From the NCBI GenBank assembly GCA_022790975.1, contig JAAVYF010000036.1, forward strand, positions 1 through 34,318: DNA of 34,318 bases. The letters are read 5' to 3'. This DNA comes from Clostridia bacterium (GTDB lineage: Bacteria; Bacillota; Clostridia; TANB77; CAG-508). This document shows positions 1 to 6,711 of this stretch, piece by piece. The notes below the pieces were generated by a model, which saw only the letters and a program-made list of their open reading frames with translations, did not search any database and had not been told where the DNA came from. How positions within the stretch are numbered: position 1 is the stretch's first letter; every line of letters starts with the position of its first letter. The translations under genes and the position numbers were made by a program.

Positions 1-5
1 GGGTC

Positions 6-52
6 ACCAAAACATTTTAAAAACGAATTTTTCATTTGTTAAATGGTTTGGT
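6..52. repeat. Imperfect inverted repeat upstream of tRNA-Thr
   Basis: ACCAAAACATTT (6-17) can pair with AAATGGTTTGGT (41-52) at 10 of 12 positions, with a loop of about 23 bases. No T-tract follows directly. It could be the end of an upstream transcript or an operator; the window begins too close to tell. Confidence 0.3.
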
Positions 53-69
53 TCACTAAAAATTAAAAT

Positions 70-145
<76 letters not shown>

Positions 146-213
146 TTAAAGGTCATGAATTTTGAATAGTTTTCTTAATTCTTGGCTTTATTTTTTATTT
201 AGGAGATTTTTTT

Positions 214-931
214 ATGAGAACTGCTATTATAACTGGAGGAACAAGAGGAATAGGAAAGGCTATTGTATATGAATTAGCTAAGAAAAATATTAATGTAGTT
301 TTAAACTATAAAAATTCAGATAGTTTAGCTGAGGAAATAAAAAGAGATTTAGGAACAAATGTTGAAATTTATAAAGCAGATGTTTCTAAAAGAGAAGAAG
401 TGAAGGAATTGATTAATTTTACAATTCAGAAATTTGGAAATATTGATATTTTAATAAATAATGCAGGAATAGCTCAAGATAAAATGTTTATAGATATAAC
501 AGATCAAGACTGGAATAACATGCTTCAAGTGAATTTAACTTCAATGTTTTATACGATTCAAGAAGTACTTCCAACAATGATACATAATAAAAATGGTTGT
601 ATAATAAATATTTCTTCCATATGGGGATTAGTTCGGAGCATCTTGTGAAGTTCATTATTCTGTTTCAAAAGCTGGAGTTAATGCTTTAACTAAAAGTTTA
701 GCAAAAGAATTAGGACCATCAAATATTAGAATAAATTCAATAGCTCCTGGAATAATAAAAACAGATATGACAAGTAATTATACACAAGAAGAAATTAAAA
801 ATATAAAAGAGCAAATTCCTTTAGAAAAAATAGGAGATGTAAATAATATTTCTAAATGTGTAGGATGGCTTATTGATGATGATTATACTACAGGACAAAT
901 TATTTCTGTTAATGGTGGATGGGTAATATAA
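214..931 (+). CDS. fabG: 3-oxoacyl-ACP reductase FabG (SDR family), with +1 frameshift at CGG
   Basis: NADPH-dependent short-chain reductase, expected to reduce 3-oxoacyl-ACP in fatty-acid synthesis in the cytoplasm. The Rossmann motif TGGTRGIGKA lies near residue 8, NNAG near 87, and the catalytic Ser (NISS) at 134-135. The frame then reads GTT CGG AGC and stops three codons after CGG at TGA. Skipping C634 continues as V-G-A-S-C-E-V-H-Y-S-V-S-K, giving catalytic Tyr148 and Lys152 with the usual 13-residue Ser-Tyr spacing, then IAPGIIKTDM and the C-terminal VNGGW, for about 238 aa (the family is about 245). The second half is intact with no further damage, which argues against ordinary decay. 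RBS AGGAG (201-205) is 8 bases before ATG. Family membership is certain. The exact substrate is inferred, since no fab neighbours are present. Confidence 0.9.
634..637 (+). other. Putative +1 frameshift site 1 (CGGA, fabG)
   Basis: In-frame CGG (codon 141) follows GTT. Moving one base forward reads GGA (Gly), which is the residue expected in the conserved WGLVGASCEV segment of FabG relatives. Unshifted translation adds R-S-I-L and stops. The residues Tyr148 and Lys152 needed for catalysis lie after the shift. Confidence 0.75.
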
Positions 932-1021
932 AAACTCCTCCAGAGAAAATTTTGTATTGAACTCAATTTGTTATATAAAATATTAACAAGTTGGGTTTGT
1001 TTTATTTTCCTGAGGAGTTTT
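929..1021 (+). terminator. Long imperfect hairpin at the end of fabG, terminator-like
   Basis: AAAACTCCTC (931-940) pairs with GAGGAGTTTT (1012-1021), and the inside is also largely self-complementary: AACTCAATTTGTTA pairs with TAACAAGTTGGGTT if G-U pairs are allowed. The right arm ends in a T-run, as in an intrinsic terminator. The stem of about 40 pairs is much longer than usual and could instead be a small palindromic element that has become the terminator. Confidence 0.65.
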
Positions 1022-1089
1022 TATAATATATACAATATTTTTGCATTATTTGTTGATAGCTTAAGTATGAATTAAATAAAGGGTTCAAA

Positions 1090-1146
1090 GTCAATAGTTG
1101 GGATGAAAAAACTGCAGTTCTGTGTCAATAGTTTGAGTAAAAAAAC
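1090..1146 (+). repeat. Imperfect direct repeat, 23 bp twice
   Basis: GTCAATAGTTGGGATGAAAA (1090-1109, continuing to AAC) recurs as GTCAATAGTTTGAGTAAAAA (1124-1143), a period of 34 bases. It lies in the 261-base gap between the fabG hairpin and the CBM gene. A weaker third relative may sit near 1051. No gene is visible in this gap, and the function is unknown. Confidence 0.5.
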
Positions 1147-1192
1147 AGCAAATATATTCACCTCAATATTTTATTTAATTATTAAAAATATT

Positions 1193-1657
1193 TTAGTTTG
1201 GATTTAATTTGCGTTTATATTTTCCATTAATAAGTCGTGGAAGAAATGTTATTGCTTTATAAATATTAATTTTAAATTTCTTTTTCCAAAGATAAAATTT
1301 TCGCAATTTTTTTGAAGAAATTAAAGAGTTATTTTCTTCAATTGGAATTAAACTCAAATCAGCCTTTTCAATTGTGAATATGTAATTTTTAGAGTTATTA
1401 TTATCCCATTCATTTTTGTCGTTATAAAAGCAAATATTAAATGTATCACTGTTAGTAAGTTCTATTTCTGCTTGAAATCCAACATTACTTTTTATCATTT
1501 CTATATTATTAGAGTTTTCCCACGAACTTCCAAAGCCATAATGAATAAAAACTTTTTGGGAACCATCTTCAAAAAATTTGCCAGCATATGAAATTTTTAC
1601 TTTAATGAAAGGTGTTAATTTATCTGTATTAAAAAATATATTCTTTACTAATTCCAT
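1193..1657 (-). CDS. Stand-alone carbohydrate-binding module protein (CBM25/CBM53-like)
   Basis: A 154-aa protein without signal peptide. Residues about 18-95 resemble starch-binding CBM25/53 modules: a strand with VFIHYGFGSSW (Trp46), a middle ending F-N-I-C-F-Y-N-D, and the hallmark WDNNN at 84-88 followed by N-Y. The last 45 residues are strongly basic (KKLRKFYLWKKKFK) and are not part of the module. There is no catalytic domain. It starts 9 bases after the XRE/S24 regulator gene, with the RBS GGAG just before its ATG, so the two are one transcript. Probable role: binding an intracellular glucan such as glycogen, which is inferred from the module and the lack of a secretion signal. Confidence 0.75.
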   Translation of the reverse strand: MELVKNIFFNTDKLTPFIKVKISYAGKFFEDGSQKVFIHYGFGSSWENSNNIEMIKSNVGFQAEIELTNSDTFNICFYNDKNEWDNNNSKNYIFTIEKADLSLIPIEENNSLISSKKLRKFYLWKKKFKINIYKAITFLPRLINGKYKRKLNPN

Positions 1658-1666
1658 AAATTCTCC

Positions 1667-2242
1667 TTAAGAATTAACATAGATTTTCCCAATAATGTGA
1701 AAGTTTTTTAAATCTGGTACTAAAATATCTCGAAGTTCTTTGTCTTCACTTCTTAATACTAATCCACCTTTTCTATATAAAAATTTACGAATTAATATTT
1801 TATCATCAACTTTAAATAGACCGTAATCTTTATTATTTAATAAGCCAGCTATTTCAACAAATATAAGAGAATCTTTTTTAAATACTGGTTCCATTGAAGT
1901 ATCGGGAACTTTATATGCAAAAGCTGCATTAGAAAAACTTGATGGACATTCGACATAATCTTCTATATTAGAAAATGCAGGAACTTTATTATAAGAAATA
2001 TATTTTAGATAATTATATTTTTCTTGTTCTAATGTTAATGTTTTATCATAAGTATGTAATAATTCTTCATAAGGTATATCTAAAGCTTCGCAAATTAAAT
2101 AAAGAGCTCTATGGCTTGGATTTCTTTCACCTTTTTCAATATGAGTTAAATGGCCAATATTAATACCTGTTATTTCTGCAAGCTTTGTTTTTGTAATACC
2201 TTTTTCTTTTCGTATCATTGATATCATATTTCCTATCATCAT
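1667..2242 (-). CDS. XRE-family regulator with C-terminal S24 (LexA-like) domain
   Basis: A 191-aa two-domain repressor. Residues about 5-60 form a helix-turn-helix of the XRE/Cro type (KLAEITGINIGHLTHIEKGE). Residues about 108-190 match the S24/LexA fold, with the nucleophile segment P-D-T-S-M-E-P (Ser116) and the probable general base in IRKF (Lys153). No Ala-Gly cleavage site is evident in the linker, so self-cleavage is not assured. RBS AGAGGT precedes two adjacent ATGs (2242 and 2239), and either could be used. It is divergent from the VanW gene and leads the CBM gene. Autoregulation and control of the divergent promoter are plausible but no operator was identified. Confidence 0.85.
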   Translation of the reverse strand: MMIGNMISMIRKEKGITKTKLAEITGINIGHLTHIEKGERNPSHRALYLICEALDIPYEELLHTYDKTLTLEQEKYNYLKYISYNKVPAFSNIEDYVECPSSFSNAAFAYKVPDTSMEPVFKKDSLIFVEIAGLLNNKDYGLFKVDDKILIRKFLYRKGGLVLRSEDKELRDILVPDLKNFHIIGKIYVNS

Positions 2243-2278
2243 TAGTACCTCTTTTTTTACAAATATTTCTCTTATTTG

Positions 2279-2307
2279 ATTATATATATAATTTTTTTTA
2301 TTGTCTA
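2279..2307 (-). promoter_or_regulatory. Sigma-A-type promoter for the regulator/CBM operon
   Basis: On the minus strand TAGACA (2302-2307), a 17-base spacer and TATAAT (2279-2284) lie about 37 bases upstream of the regulator's ATG. Confidence 0.6.
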
Positions 2308-2349
2308 GTAATAAAGTTAAAATATGTAATTAAAAATTAAATTTTTTCA

Positions 2350-2378
2350 TTGCAGAAAAGAGTACATTATGGTAAGAT
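2350..2378 (+). promoter_or_regulatory. Sigma-A-type promoter for the VanW gene
   Basis: TTGCAG (2350-2355), a 17-base spacer and TAAGAT (2373-2378), about 30 bases before the ATG at 2410. It is divergent from the regulator's promoter, 43 bases away. Confidence 0.55.
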
Positions 2379-2409
2379 TAAGTATAAATTTTAGAAAGGA
2401 TGTCTTAAA

Positions 2410-4821
2410 ATGTCTGCTAAAAATGATAAAAATGCAAAATTAAATATGAAGATGTCAGAAAGTGCAAAAGAAAGTAATAAAGAAACACTTAAAATAAATT
2501 TAAATAAGAATAACGATATTGATAAAAAAGAAAATAAAAATCAAAAAATGCATAAAGAAACTTTGGATGAGAAAAAAAGTACAAATAATAATATTGTTAA
2601 TAAAACCAAAAGTAATCAAGAAATTCATATTAAAAACTCTGTGAAACAAAATACTAGTAAAATGAAAACTAAATATGAAAATGATGCAAAAAGAAATATT
2701 AATAATGGAAATATTGAAAATAGAAAAAATAATAATAGTGAGAATGTTAAAAATACAAATATTAACAATAATAAGAAGAATATTGAAAATAGAAATATTA
2801 GCAATAACAATGAGAAAACTGAAAATAGAAAAGCTAACAATGAAAAAATTAAAAATTCTAAAAATCAAGATAAAGATTCTAAAGCACAAAAAAATATAAA
2901 TAAAGATATTAAAAAACAAGTTGTTAATAAAGAAACAAAAGAAGAACAGGTTGTATTTAATAATAAAAAGAAAAAAAATTCTCAAAAACAAATTACTAAT
3001 AAATTAAATAAAGAAAATCAAACTTCTCAAATAAAAAATGATATAAAATTACAAAATATAAATAATAAGAAAAATAAACAAGACTTAAATAATAAAGAAA
3101 ATTTAAAAAATAAACAGAATAAATCTAAAGTTAAAAATGAGAAAAACGATTCAAAAACAAATAATATAAATACATTAGAATTTTTTGAAGAAAAAGACAA
3201 TAATAAAAGAAAAACAATGTTTATTCTTATTAACATAGTTAGTGTATTAATAATTTTATTAATATTTTCAACAATTTTTGCGATAATACATACAACTAAA
3301 CCTGTAATTGCTAAAGGAATTAGTATTAAAAATATAGATGTTTCAAATTTAACTTATAATGAAGCAAAGGAGAAACTAGAAGAAGCTTTTAATATTGTTT
3401 TAGATGTTAATATAGAATTAAAATATTCAGATTATTCATATATAATAAAATCAAAAGATATTAGTTTGGTTTATAGTTTAAAAAATGCACTAGATGAAGC
3501 CTATAAAATTGGAAGAGATAATAATATTGTAAAAAGTAATTATTCTCTTATAAAAACAGCTATATTAAAGAAAAACATTAATTTTGATTTGGAATATAAT
3601 GATGAAGAAATAAATCAAATCGTTAATGAAGTTAGTGCTAGCATTCCTAATTTAGTAAAACAATATTCATATTATATTGAAGGTGATGAATTAATTATAA
3701 ATCCAGGTGCAGATGGAGTTAGAGTAGATACAGATAAACTAAAAGATATGATAAAAACTAATATTTTAAATAGAAATCCTTTAGAGCTTGCAAAAGATTT
3801 TAAAAATTCTATTATAGAAATTCCATATGAAGATGTAAAAGCAGATAATATTGATTTAGAAAAAATATATAATGAAGTTCATTCAGAACCTAAAGATGCT
3901 TATTATACAGAAGCTACAGAAACTACAAACTTTGCTATTTATAAAGATGTAGACGGTATAGATTTTGCAATAAGTATGGAAGATGCTAAAAATATAATTT
4001 CTCAAGAAGGATTATCAGAATATGTTATTCCATTAAGTAGAAAAAAAGCAAATGTAACTATAAATAATATAGGAATTGAAGCTTTTCCATATGAAATTTC
4101 TAAATATACAACTAGTTATGATGCAAGTAATTTATCAAGAAGTGAAAATTTAAGAATTGCAACATCAAAAATTAATGGAACAGTTATAATGCCAGGAGAG
4201 CAATTCTCATTTAATGGAGTAGTTGGAGAAAGAACAGTTGCAGAAGGTTATAAAGATGCTAAAATTTATTCTGACGGTCAAGTTGTAGACGGTTTGGCTG
4301 GTGGAATTTGTCAAATATCTTCAACATTATATAATGCGGCACTTGAAGCAAATTTGCAGATAGATGAAAGATATAATCATTCATTTACAACAACATACGT
4401 AAAAGAAGGAAGAGATGCAACAGTAGTATATGGAATTAAAGATTTAAAATTTACTAATAATAGAGCTTTTCCAATAAAAATAGAAGCGTCTGTAGCTAAT
4501 GGTATAGCTTTATTTAAGATATATGGAATTCAAGAAGAAAAAGAATATAAAGTTAATATAATTCCAGTAGTATTAGATACATATCCATATACAACACAAA
4601 CAATAACAGATTATAGTTTGGCTCCAGGAACAATGGTGGTTAAACAAGCTGGTGCTAGTGGATATAAAGTAGCAACATATAAAGAAGTTTCATTAAATGG
4701 AGTTATAATTTCAAAAGAATTAATTTCAAATGATACGTATAAAACAATGACAAGAATTGTAAGGGTTGGACCTCAAGTAGAACCAGTAGTTGAAAATACA
4801 AATGAGCCTATTGTAGAATGA
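2410..4821 (+). CDS. Membrane-anchored VanW-domain protein (YoaR-like) with Asn/Lys-rich N-terminus
   Basis: An 803-aa envelope protein. Residues 1-265 are a low-complexity Lys/Asn/Glu cytoplasmic region with internal motif repetition (E-N-R, N-I-N). A single membrane helix follows at about 270-294. Residues about 300-560 resemble the peptidoglycan-binding-like repeat found before VanW domains (GADGVRVDTDKL). The VanW domain occupies about 580-720 (FSFNGVVGERTVAEGY, GGICQISSTLYNAA, FPIKI). The end resembles a G5-type strand domain. The VanW family is linked to vancomycin-resistance clusters but its activity is unproven; wall binding is the safest statement. RBS AGAAAGGA lies 9 bases before ATG. 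A terminator follows. There are no in-frame CGG codons in 803 codons. Confidence 0.88.
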   Translation: MSAKNDKNAKLNMKMSESAKESNKETLKINLNKNNDIDKKENKNQKMHKETLDEKKSTNNNIVNKTKSNQEIHIKNSVKQNTSKMKTKYENDAKRNINNGNIENRKNNNSENVKNTNINNNKKNIENRNISNNNEKTENRKANNEKIKNSKNQDKDSKAQKNINKDIKKQVVNKETKEEQVVFNNKKKKNSQKQITNKLNKENQTSQIKNDIKLQNINNKKNKQDLNNKENLKNKQNKSKVKNEKNDSKTNNINTLEFFEEKDNNKRKTMFILINIVSVLIILLIFSTIFAIIHTTKPVIAKGISIKNIDVSNLTYNEAKEKLEEAFNIVLDVNIELKYSDYSYIIKSKDISLVYSLKNALDEAYKIGRDNNIVKSNYSLIKTAILKKNINFDLEYNDEEINQIVNEVSASIPNLVKQYSYYIEGDELIINPGADGVRVDTDKLKDMIKTNILNRNPLELAKDFKNSIIEIPYEDVKADNIDLEKIYNEVHSEPKDAYYTEATETTNFAIYKDVDGIDFAISMEDAKNIISQEGLSEYVIPLSRKKANVTINNIGIEAFPYEISKYTTSYDASNLSRSENLRIATSKINGTVIMPGEQFSFNGVVGERTVAEGYKDAKIYSDGQVVDGLAGGICQISSTLYNAALEANLQIDERYNHSFTTTYVKEGRDATVVYGIKDLKFTNNRAFPIKIEASVANGIALFKIYGIQEEKEYKVNIIPVVLDTYPYTTQTITDYSLAPGTMVVKQAGASGYKVATYKEVSLNGVIISKELISNDTYKTMTRIVRVGPQVEPVVENTNEPIVE

Positions 4822-4893
4822 TATTTATTATTTAAAAATATATTTAATAGGTTTATGAAAATGTTTATTAAATTGATATAAGTATAAAAGATT

Positions 4894-4943
4894 TGAACGA
4901 TTTATGTAATATTAAATTTTTAATATTATAATCGTTCTTTTTT
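4894..4943 (+). terminator. Intrinsic terminator after the VanW gene
   Basis: GAACGA (4895-4900) pairs with TCGTTC, enclosing a further complementary TAATATTA/TAATATTA stem, and a run of six T follows from 4938. Confidence 0.8.
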
Positions 4944-4948
4944 AAATT

Positions 4949-5083
4949 AAAATTTATATTTATAAAATAAATAAAGAATAAACTAATTTAGAACTAAAAT
5001 TTATATTTATAAAATAAGTAAAGAATAAAATAATTTAGAACTAAAAGTTATAGTTATAAATAAGTAAAGAATAAATTAATTTA
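4949..5083 (+). repeat. 47-bp AT-rich tandem repeat, about three copies
   Basis: Copies at 4949-4995, 4996-5042 and 5043 to about 5083, each beginning AAAATTTATATTTATAAAAT or a close variant and carrying AGTAAAGAATAAA; the third copy is degenerate. It lies in the 464-base gap between the VanW and choline-binding-type genes, which otherwise holds a terminator, a promoter and a structured leader. No coding sequence is seen. Confidence 0.85.
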
Positions 5084-5147
5084 TATTAAAATAATTTTAA
5101 AAAGCTCAAATAAATTAATATTAATATTTCCATGAATTATTGTAATA

Positions 5148-5176
5148 TTGAAATTTACATAAAAATATGGTAAAAT
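5148..5176 (+). promoter_or_regulatory. Sigma-A-type promoter for the secreted wall-binding protein
   Basis: TTGAAA (5148-5153), a 17-base spacer and TAAAAT (5171-5176), giving a leader of about 100 bases before the ATG at 5286. Confidence 0.5.
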
Positions 5177-5194
5177 ATTAATGTAAAATATTAC

Positions 5195-5270
5195 CTTGCG
5201 GAAGCAAGTTTATATATAATATAAGTAATAAGTAAAACTAATATTATTTTTTTAAGAGCAAAATTGCTCT
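5195..5270 (+). promoter_or_regulatory. Leader RNA with two small perfect hairpins
   Basis: CTTGC-GGAA-GCAAG (5195-5208) is a five-pair stem closed by a GGAA (GNRA) tetraloop. AGAGCAA-aa-TTGCTCT (5255-5270) is a seven-pair stem immediately before the RBS AAAGGAG. Neither has a following T-tract, so they look like message-stability or translation elements rather than terminators. Confidence 0.45.
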
Positions 5271-5285
5271 AGAAAGGAGCTTTTT

Positions 5286-6161
5286 ATGAAGAAGCGGAGT
5301 TTATTGGTAGTAATGGCAGTTTTATTTAGCTTTTTGATGTCGGTACAGGTTTTGGCAGCAAATAAGCTAGATATTCCAGAGGTCAGTTGGGATCCATCTC
5401 ATCCAGGAAGAGTTGAATGGGATGATATAGAGGATGCAGAGGAATATGAAGTGGTGTTATGCACTGTATCTGGTTGGGGCTATGAAAAGAAGATTTACAC
5501 TACAACGGTAAGTGAAGATACAACTTCATACGATTTATGCAACAAGATAAAAGAGGATCTCTTCGGTAACAGTATATATGTTACTGTAGTTGCCATTTCT
5601 GATGATCAGGAAGAAAATTCACGAAAAGGTAAGACTGTGAATTTTAAGGAAGCCGACTTTGGAGAATATGACTACACCAAAAAGGAGTTTGAAAGAGAAA
5701 AAAACAGTGATGAACTTAAAGGAAAATCTGATAATTGGGTTATTTTTTCTCTTTCATACAAAGAATTCCATTTAAATGGAAGAAACGATATCGAAAAATC
5801 GGAAGATCTTAATGGTTGGCTAGATGGGTATTATTATTTAAATGGACGAAAAATAACAGGATGGATCGATGATAGCCACTATTGTGATCCAAATACTGGG
5901 GAAATGGCAGTTGGTTTTAAATGCATAGACAATCATTGGTATTATTTCGCAAATGGTGTGAAAATAAAAAATGGTTGGTATAAGCATGGCGATAACTGGT
6001 ATTACTTCAATGAAACTGGTTGGATGCTGGAAAACCAGTGGCTTGATTACAAAGGAGATAGGTATTTCTTAAAATCCGGCGGAATTATGGCTACTGGAAG
6101 CCAGAAAGTTGGAAACAAATGGTATTTGTTTGATCCAACAACTGGTAAATTAGTAAACTAG
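5286..6161 (+). CDS. Secreted protein with choline-binding-type cell-wall repeats, probably acquired
   Basis: A 291-aa exported protein. Residues 1-24 are a signal peptide (MKKR, hydrophobic core, VLAA). Residues about 30-120 look like a fibronectin-III-type domain. From about 175 to the end there are CW-type repeats with aromatic-glycine patterns (GWYKHGDNWYYFNETGWM, WYLFDPTTGKLV) of the choline/glucan-binding family. No catalytic domain is present. RBS AAAGGAG is 8 bases before ATG. Base composition and codons (CTC, TGC, GGC, CCG-type steps) are richer in G+C than the neighbours. Codon 4 (5295-5297) is an in-frame CGG read as Arg; if CGG caused a +1 shift here the product would stop four codons later (G-V-Y-W then TAG). 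Both points suggest recent transfer from a related gut Firmicute. Confidence 0.8.
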   Translation: MKKRSLLVVMAVLFSFLMSVQVLAANKLDIPEVSWDPSHPGRVEWDDIEDAEEYEVVLCTVSGWGYEKKIYTTTVSEDTTSYDLCNKIKEDLFGNSIYVTVVAISDDQEENSRKGKTVNFKEADFGEYDYTKKEFEREKNSDELKGKSDNWVIFSLSYKEFHLNGRNDIEKSEDLNGWLDGYYYLNGRKITGWIDDSHYCDPNTGEMAVGFKCIDNHWYYFANGVKIKNGWYKHGDNWYYFNETGWMLENQWLDYKGDRYFLKSGGIMATGSQKVGNKWYLFDPTTGKLVN

Positions 6162-6184
6162 TTTTTATAAAAGGCAGAAGGGTA

Positions 6185-6224
6185 CGCACAGGGAATTTTA
6201 TATTTCCTGTGTGTGCTCTTTTTC
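6185..6224 (+). terminator. Intrinsic terminator after the wall-binding protein
   Basis: GCACAGGGAA pairs with TTCCTGTGTG(TG)C around a short AT loop and is followed by CTTTTTC. Confidence 0.75.
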
Positions 6225-6249
6225 TATGTAAATTATTTATGGTTTACTA

Positions 6250-6279
6250 TTGACAATATTGTTTTAAAAGTTGTATAAT
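6250..6279 (+). promoter_or_regulatory. Consensus sigma-A promoter upstream of tRNA-Lys
   Basis: Perfect TTGACA (6250-6255) and TATAAT (6274-6279) with an 18-base spacer. The transcript would start about 80 bases before the tRNA. Confidence 0.75.
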
Positions 6280-6366
6280 AATTCATGTTAATAAATGAAA
6301 ATCTTTTGAAGGTTTTTATAGAGTTCCTTTTTTAAAGATGTAATTAAAAAATAAAATTTAATAAAT

Positions 6367-6442
6367 GCGCTATTAGCTCAGTTGGTAGAGCAACAGACTC
6401 TTAATCTGGAGGTCCTCGGTTCGAAGCCGAGATGGCGCACCA
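6367..6442 (+). tRNA. tRNA-Lys (anticodon CTT)
   Basis: Acceptor GCGCTAT pairs with ATGGCGC including one T-G pair; the D arm is GCTCAGTTGGTAGAGC; the anticodon loop CTCTTAA gives CTT; the T arm is CTCGG-TTCGAAG-CCGAG; CCA is encoded. The outermost anticodon-stem pair is A-G. It reads AAG. The two genes that look foreign flank it. Confidence 0.95.
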
Positions 6443-6451
6443 AATTATATT

Positions 6452-6491
6452 AGCCTATAAACTTAAAAAGTTTGTAGGTTATTTTGTTTTT
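6452..6491 (+). terminator. Intrinsic terminator after tRNA-Lys
   Basis: AGCCTATAAACTT (6452-6464) pairs with AAGTTTGTAGGTT (6468-6480) allowing G-U pairs, followed by a T-rich tail. Confidence 0.7.
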
Positions 6492-6594
6492 GTTAAAATT
6501 CTATAATATATTAAGATAAGTTAAAATATAAATTAATAATTAGAAGTTATTGAAAATTTATAGACCAATAGTATTTTTTAATAGTTATTAATTA

Positions 6595-6623
6595 TTTACA
6601 ATTTGCATAAAGTATGTTATTAT
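6595..6623 (+). promoter_or_regulatory. Sigma-A-type promoter for the 406-aa gene
   Basis: TTTACA (6595-6600), a 17-base spacer and TATTAT (6618-6623). The predicted start near 6630 places the whole structured region at 6640-6704 in the message. Confidence 0.6.
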
Positions 6624-6642
6624 ATAAAAATATTAATTGGTT

Positions 6643-6704
6643 ATTGCACAACCTAGTACAAAAATATACGGGGGAGTGCAATTCCTCCGTAAAATTTTAG
6701 GAGG
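6643..6704 (+). promoter_or_regulatory. Structured 5' leader with competing hairpins over the ribosome-binding site
   Basis: ATTGCAC (6643-6649) is complementary to GTGCAAT (6676-6682). ACGGGGG (6668-6674) can pair with CCTCCGT (6684-6690) with one mismatch. The same CCTCC (6684-6688) is complementary to the ribosome-binding core GGAGG (6700-6704), with TAAA/TTTA extending that stem. The two CCTCC pairings exclude each other, so the leader could switch the ribosome-binding site between hidden and open. The trigger is unknown and no known riboswitch was recognised. Confidence 0.5.
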
Positions 6705-6711
6705 GAGAAAT

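Noticed and set aside
214..931. fabG, mreB, mrdA and spoIIE as pseudogenes
   Set aside because: Each has exactly one type of lesion, always C before GGN, with perfect conserved sequence on both sides and no other stop or indel. Random decay would not repeat the same change five times in core genes.
2500..3236. Several long minus-strand and alternative-frame open frames opposite the VanW gene
   Set aside because: They are the shadow of a Lys/Asn-rich low-complexity region and give Phe/Ile/Leu-only products without ribosome-binding sites.
4949..5083. CRISPR array
   Set aside because: Repeats are contiguous, degenerate and lack unique spacers; no cas genes are present.
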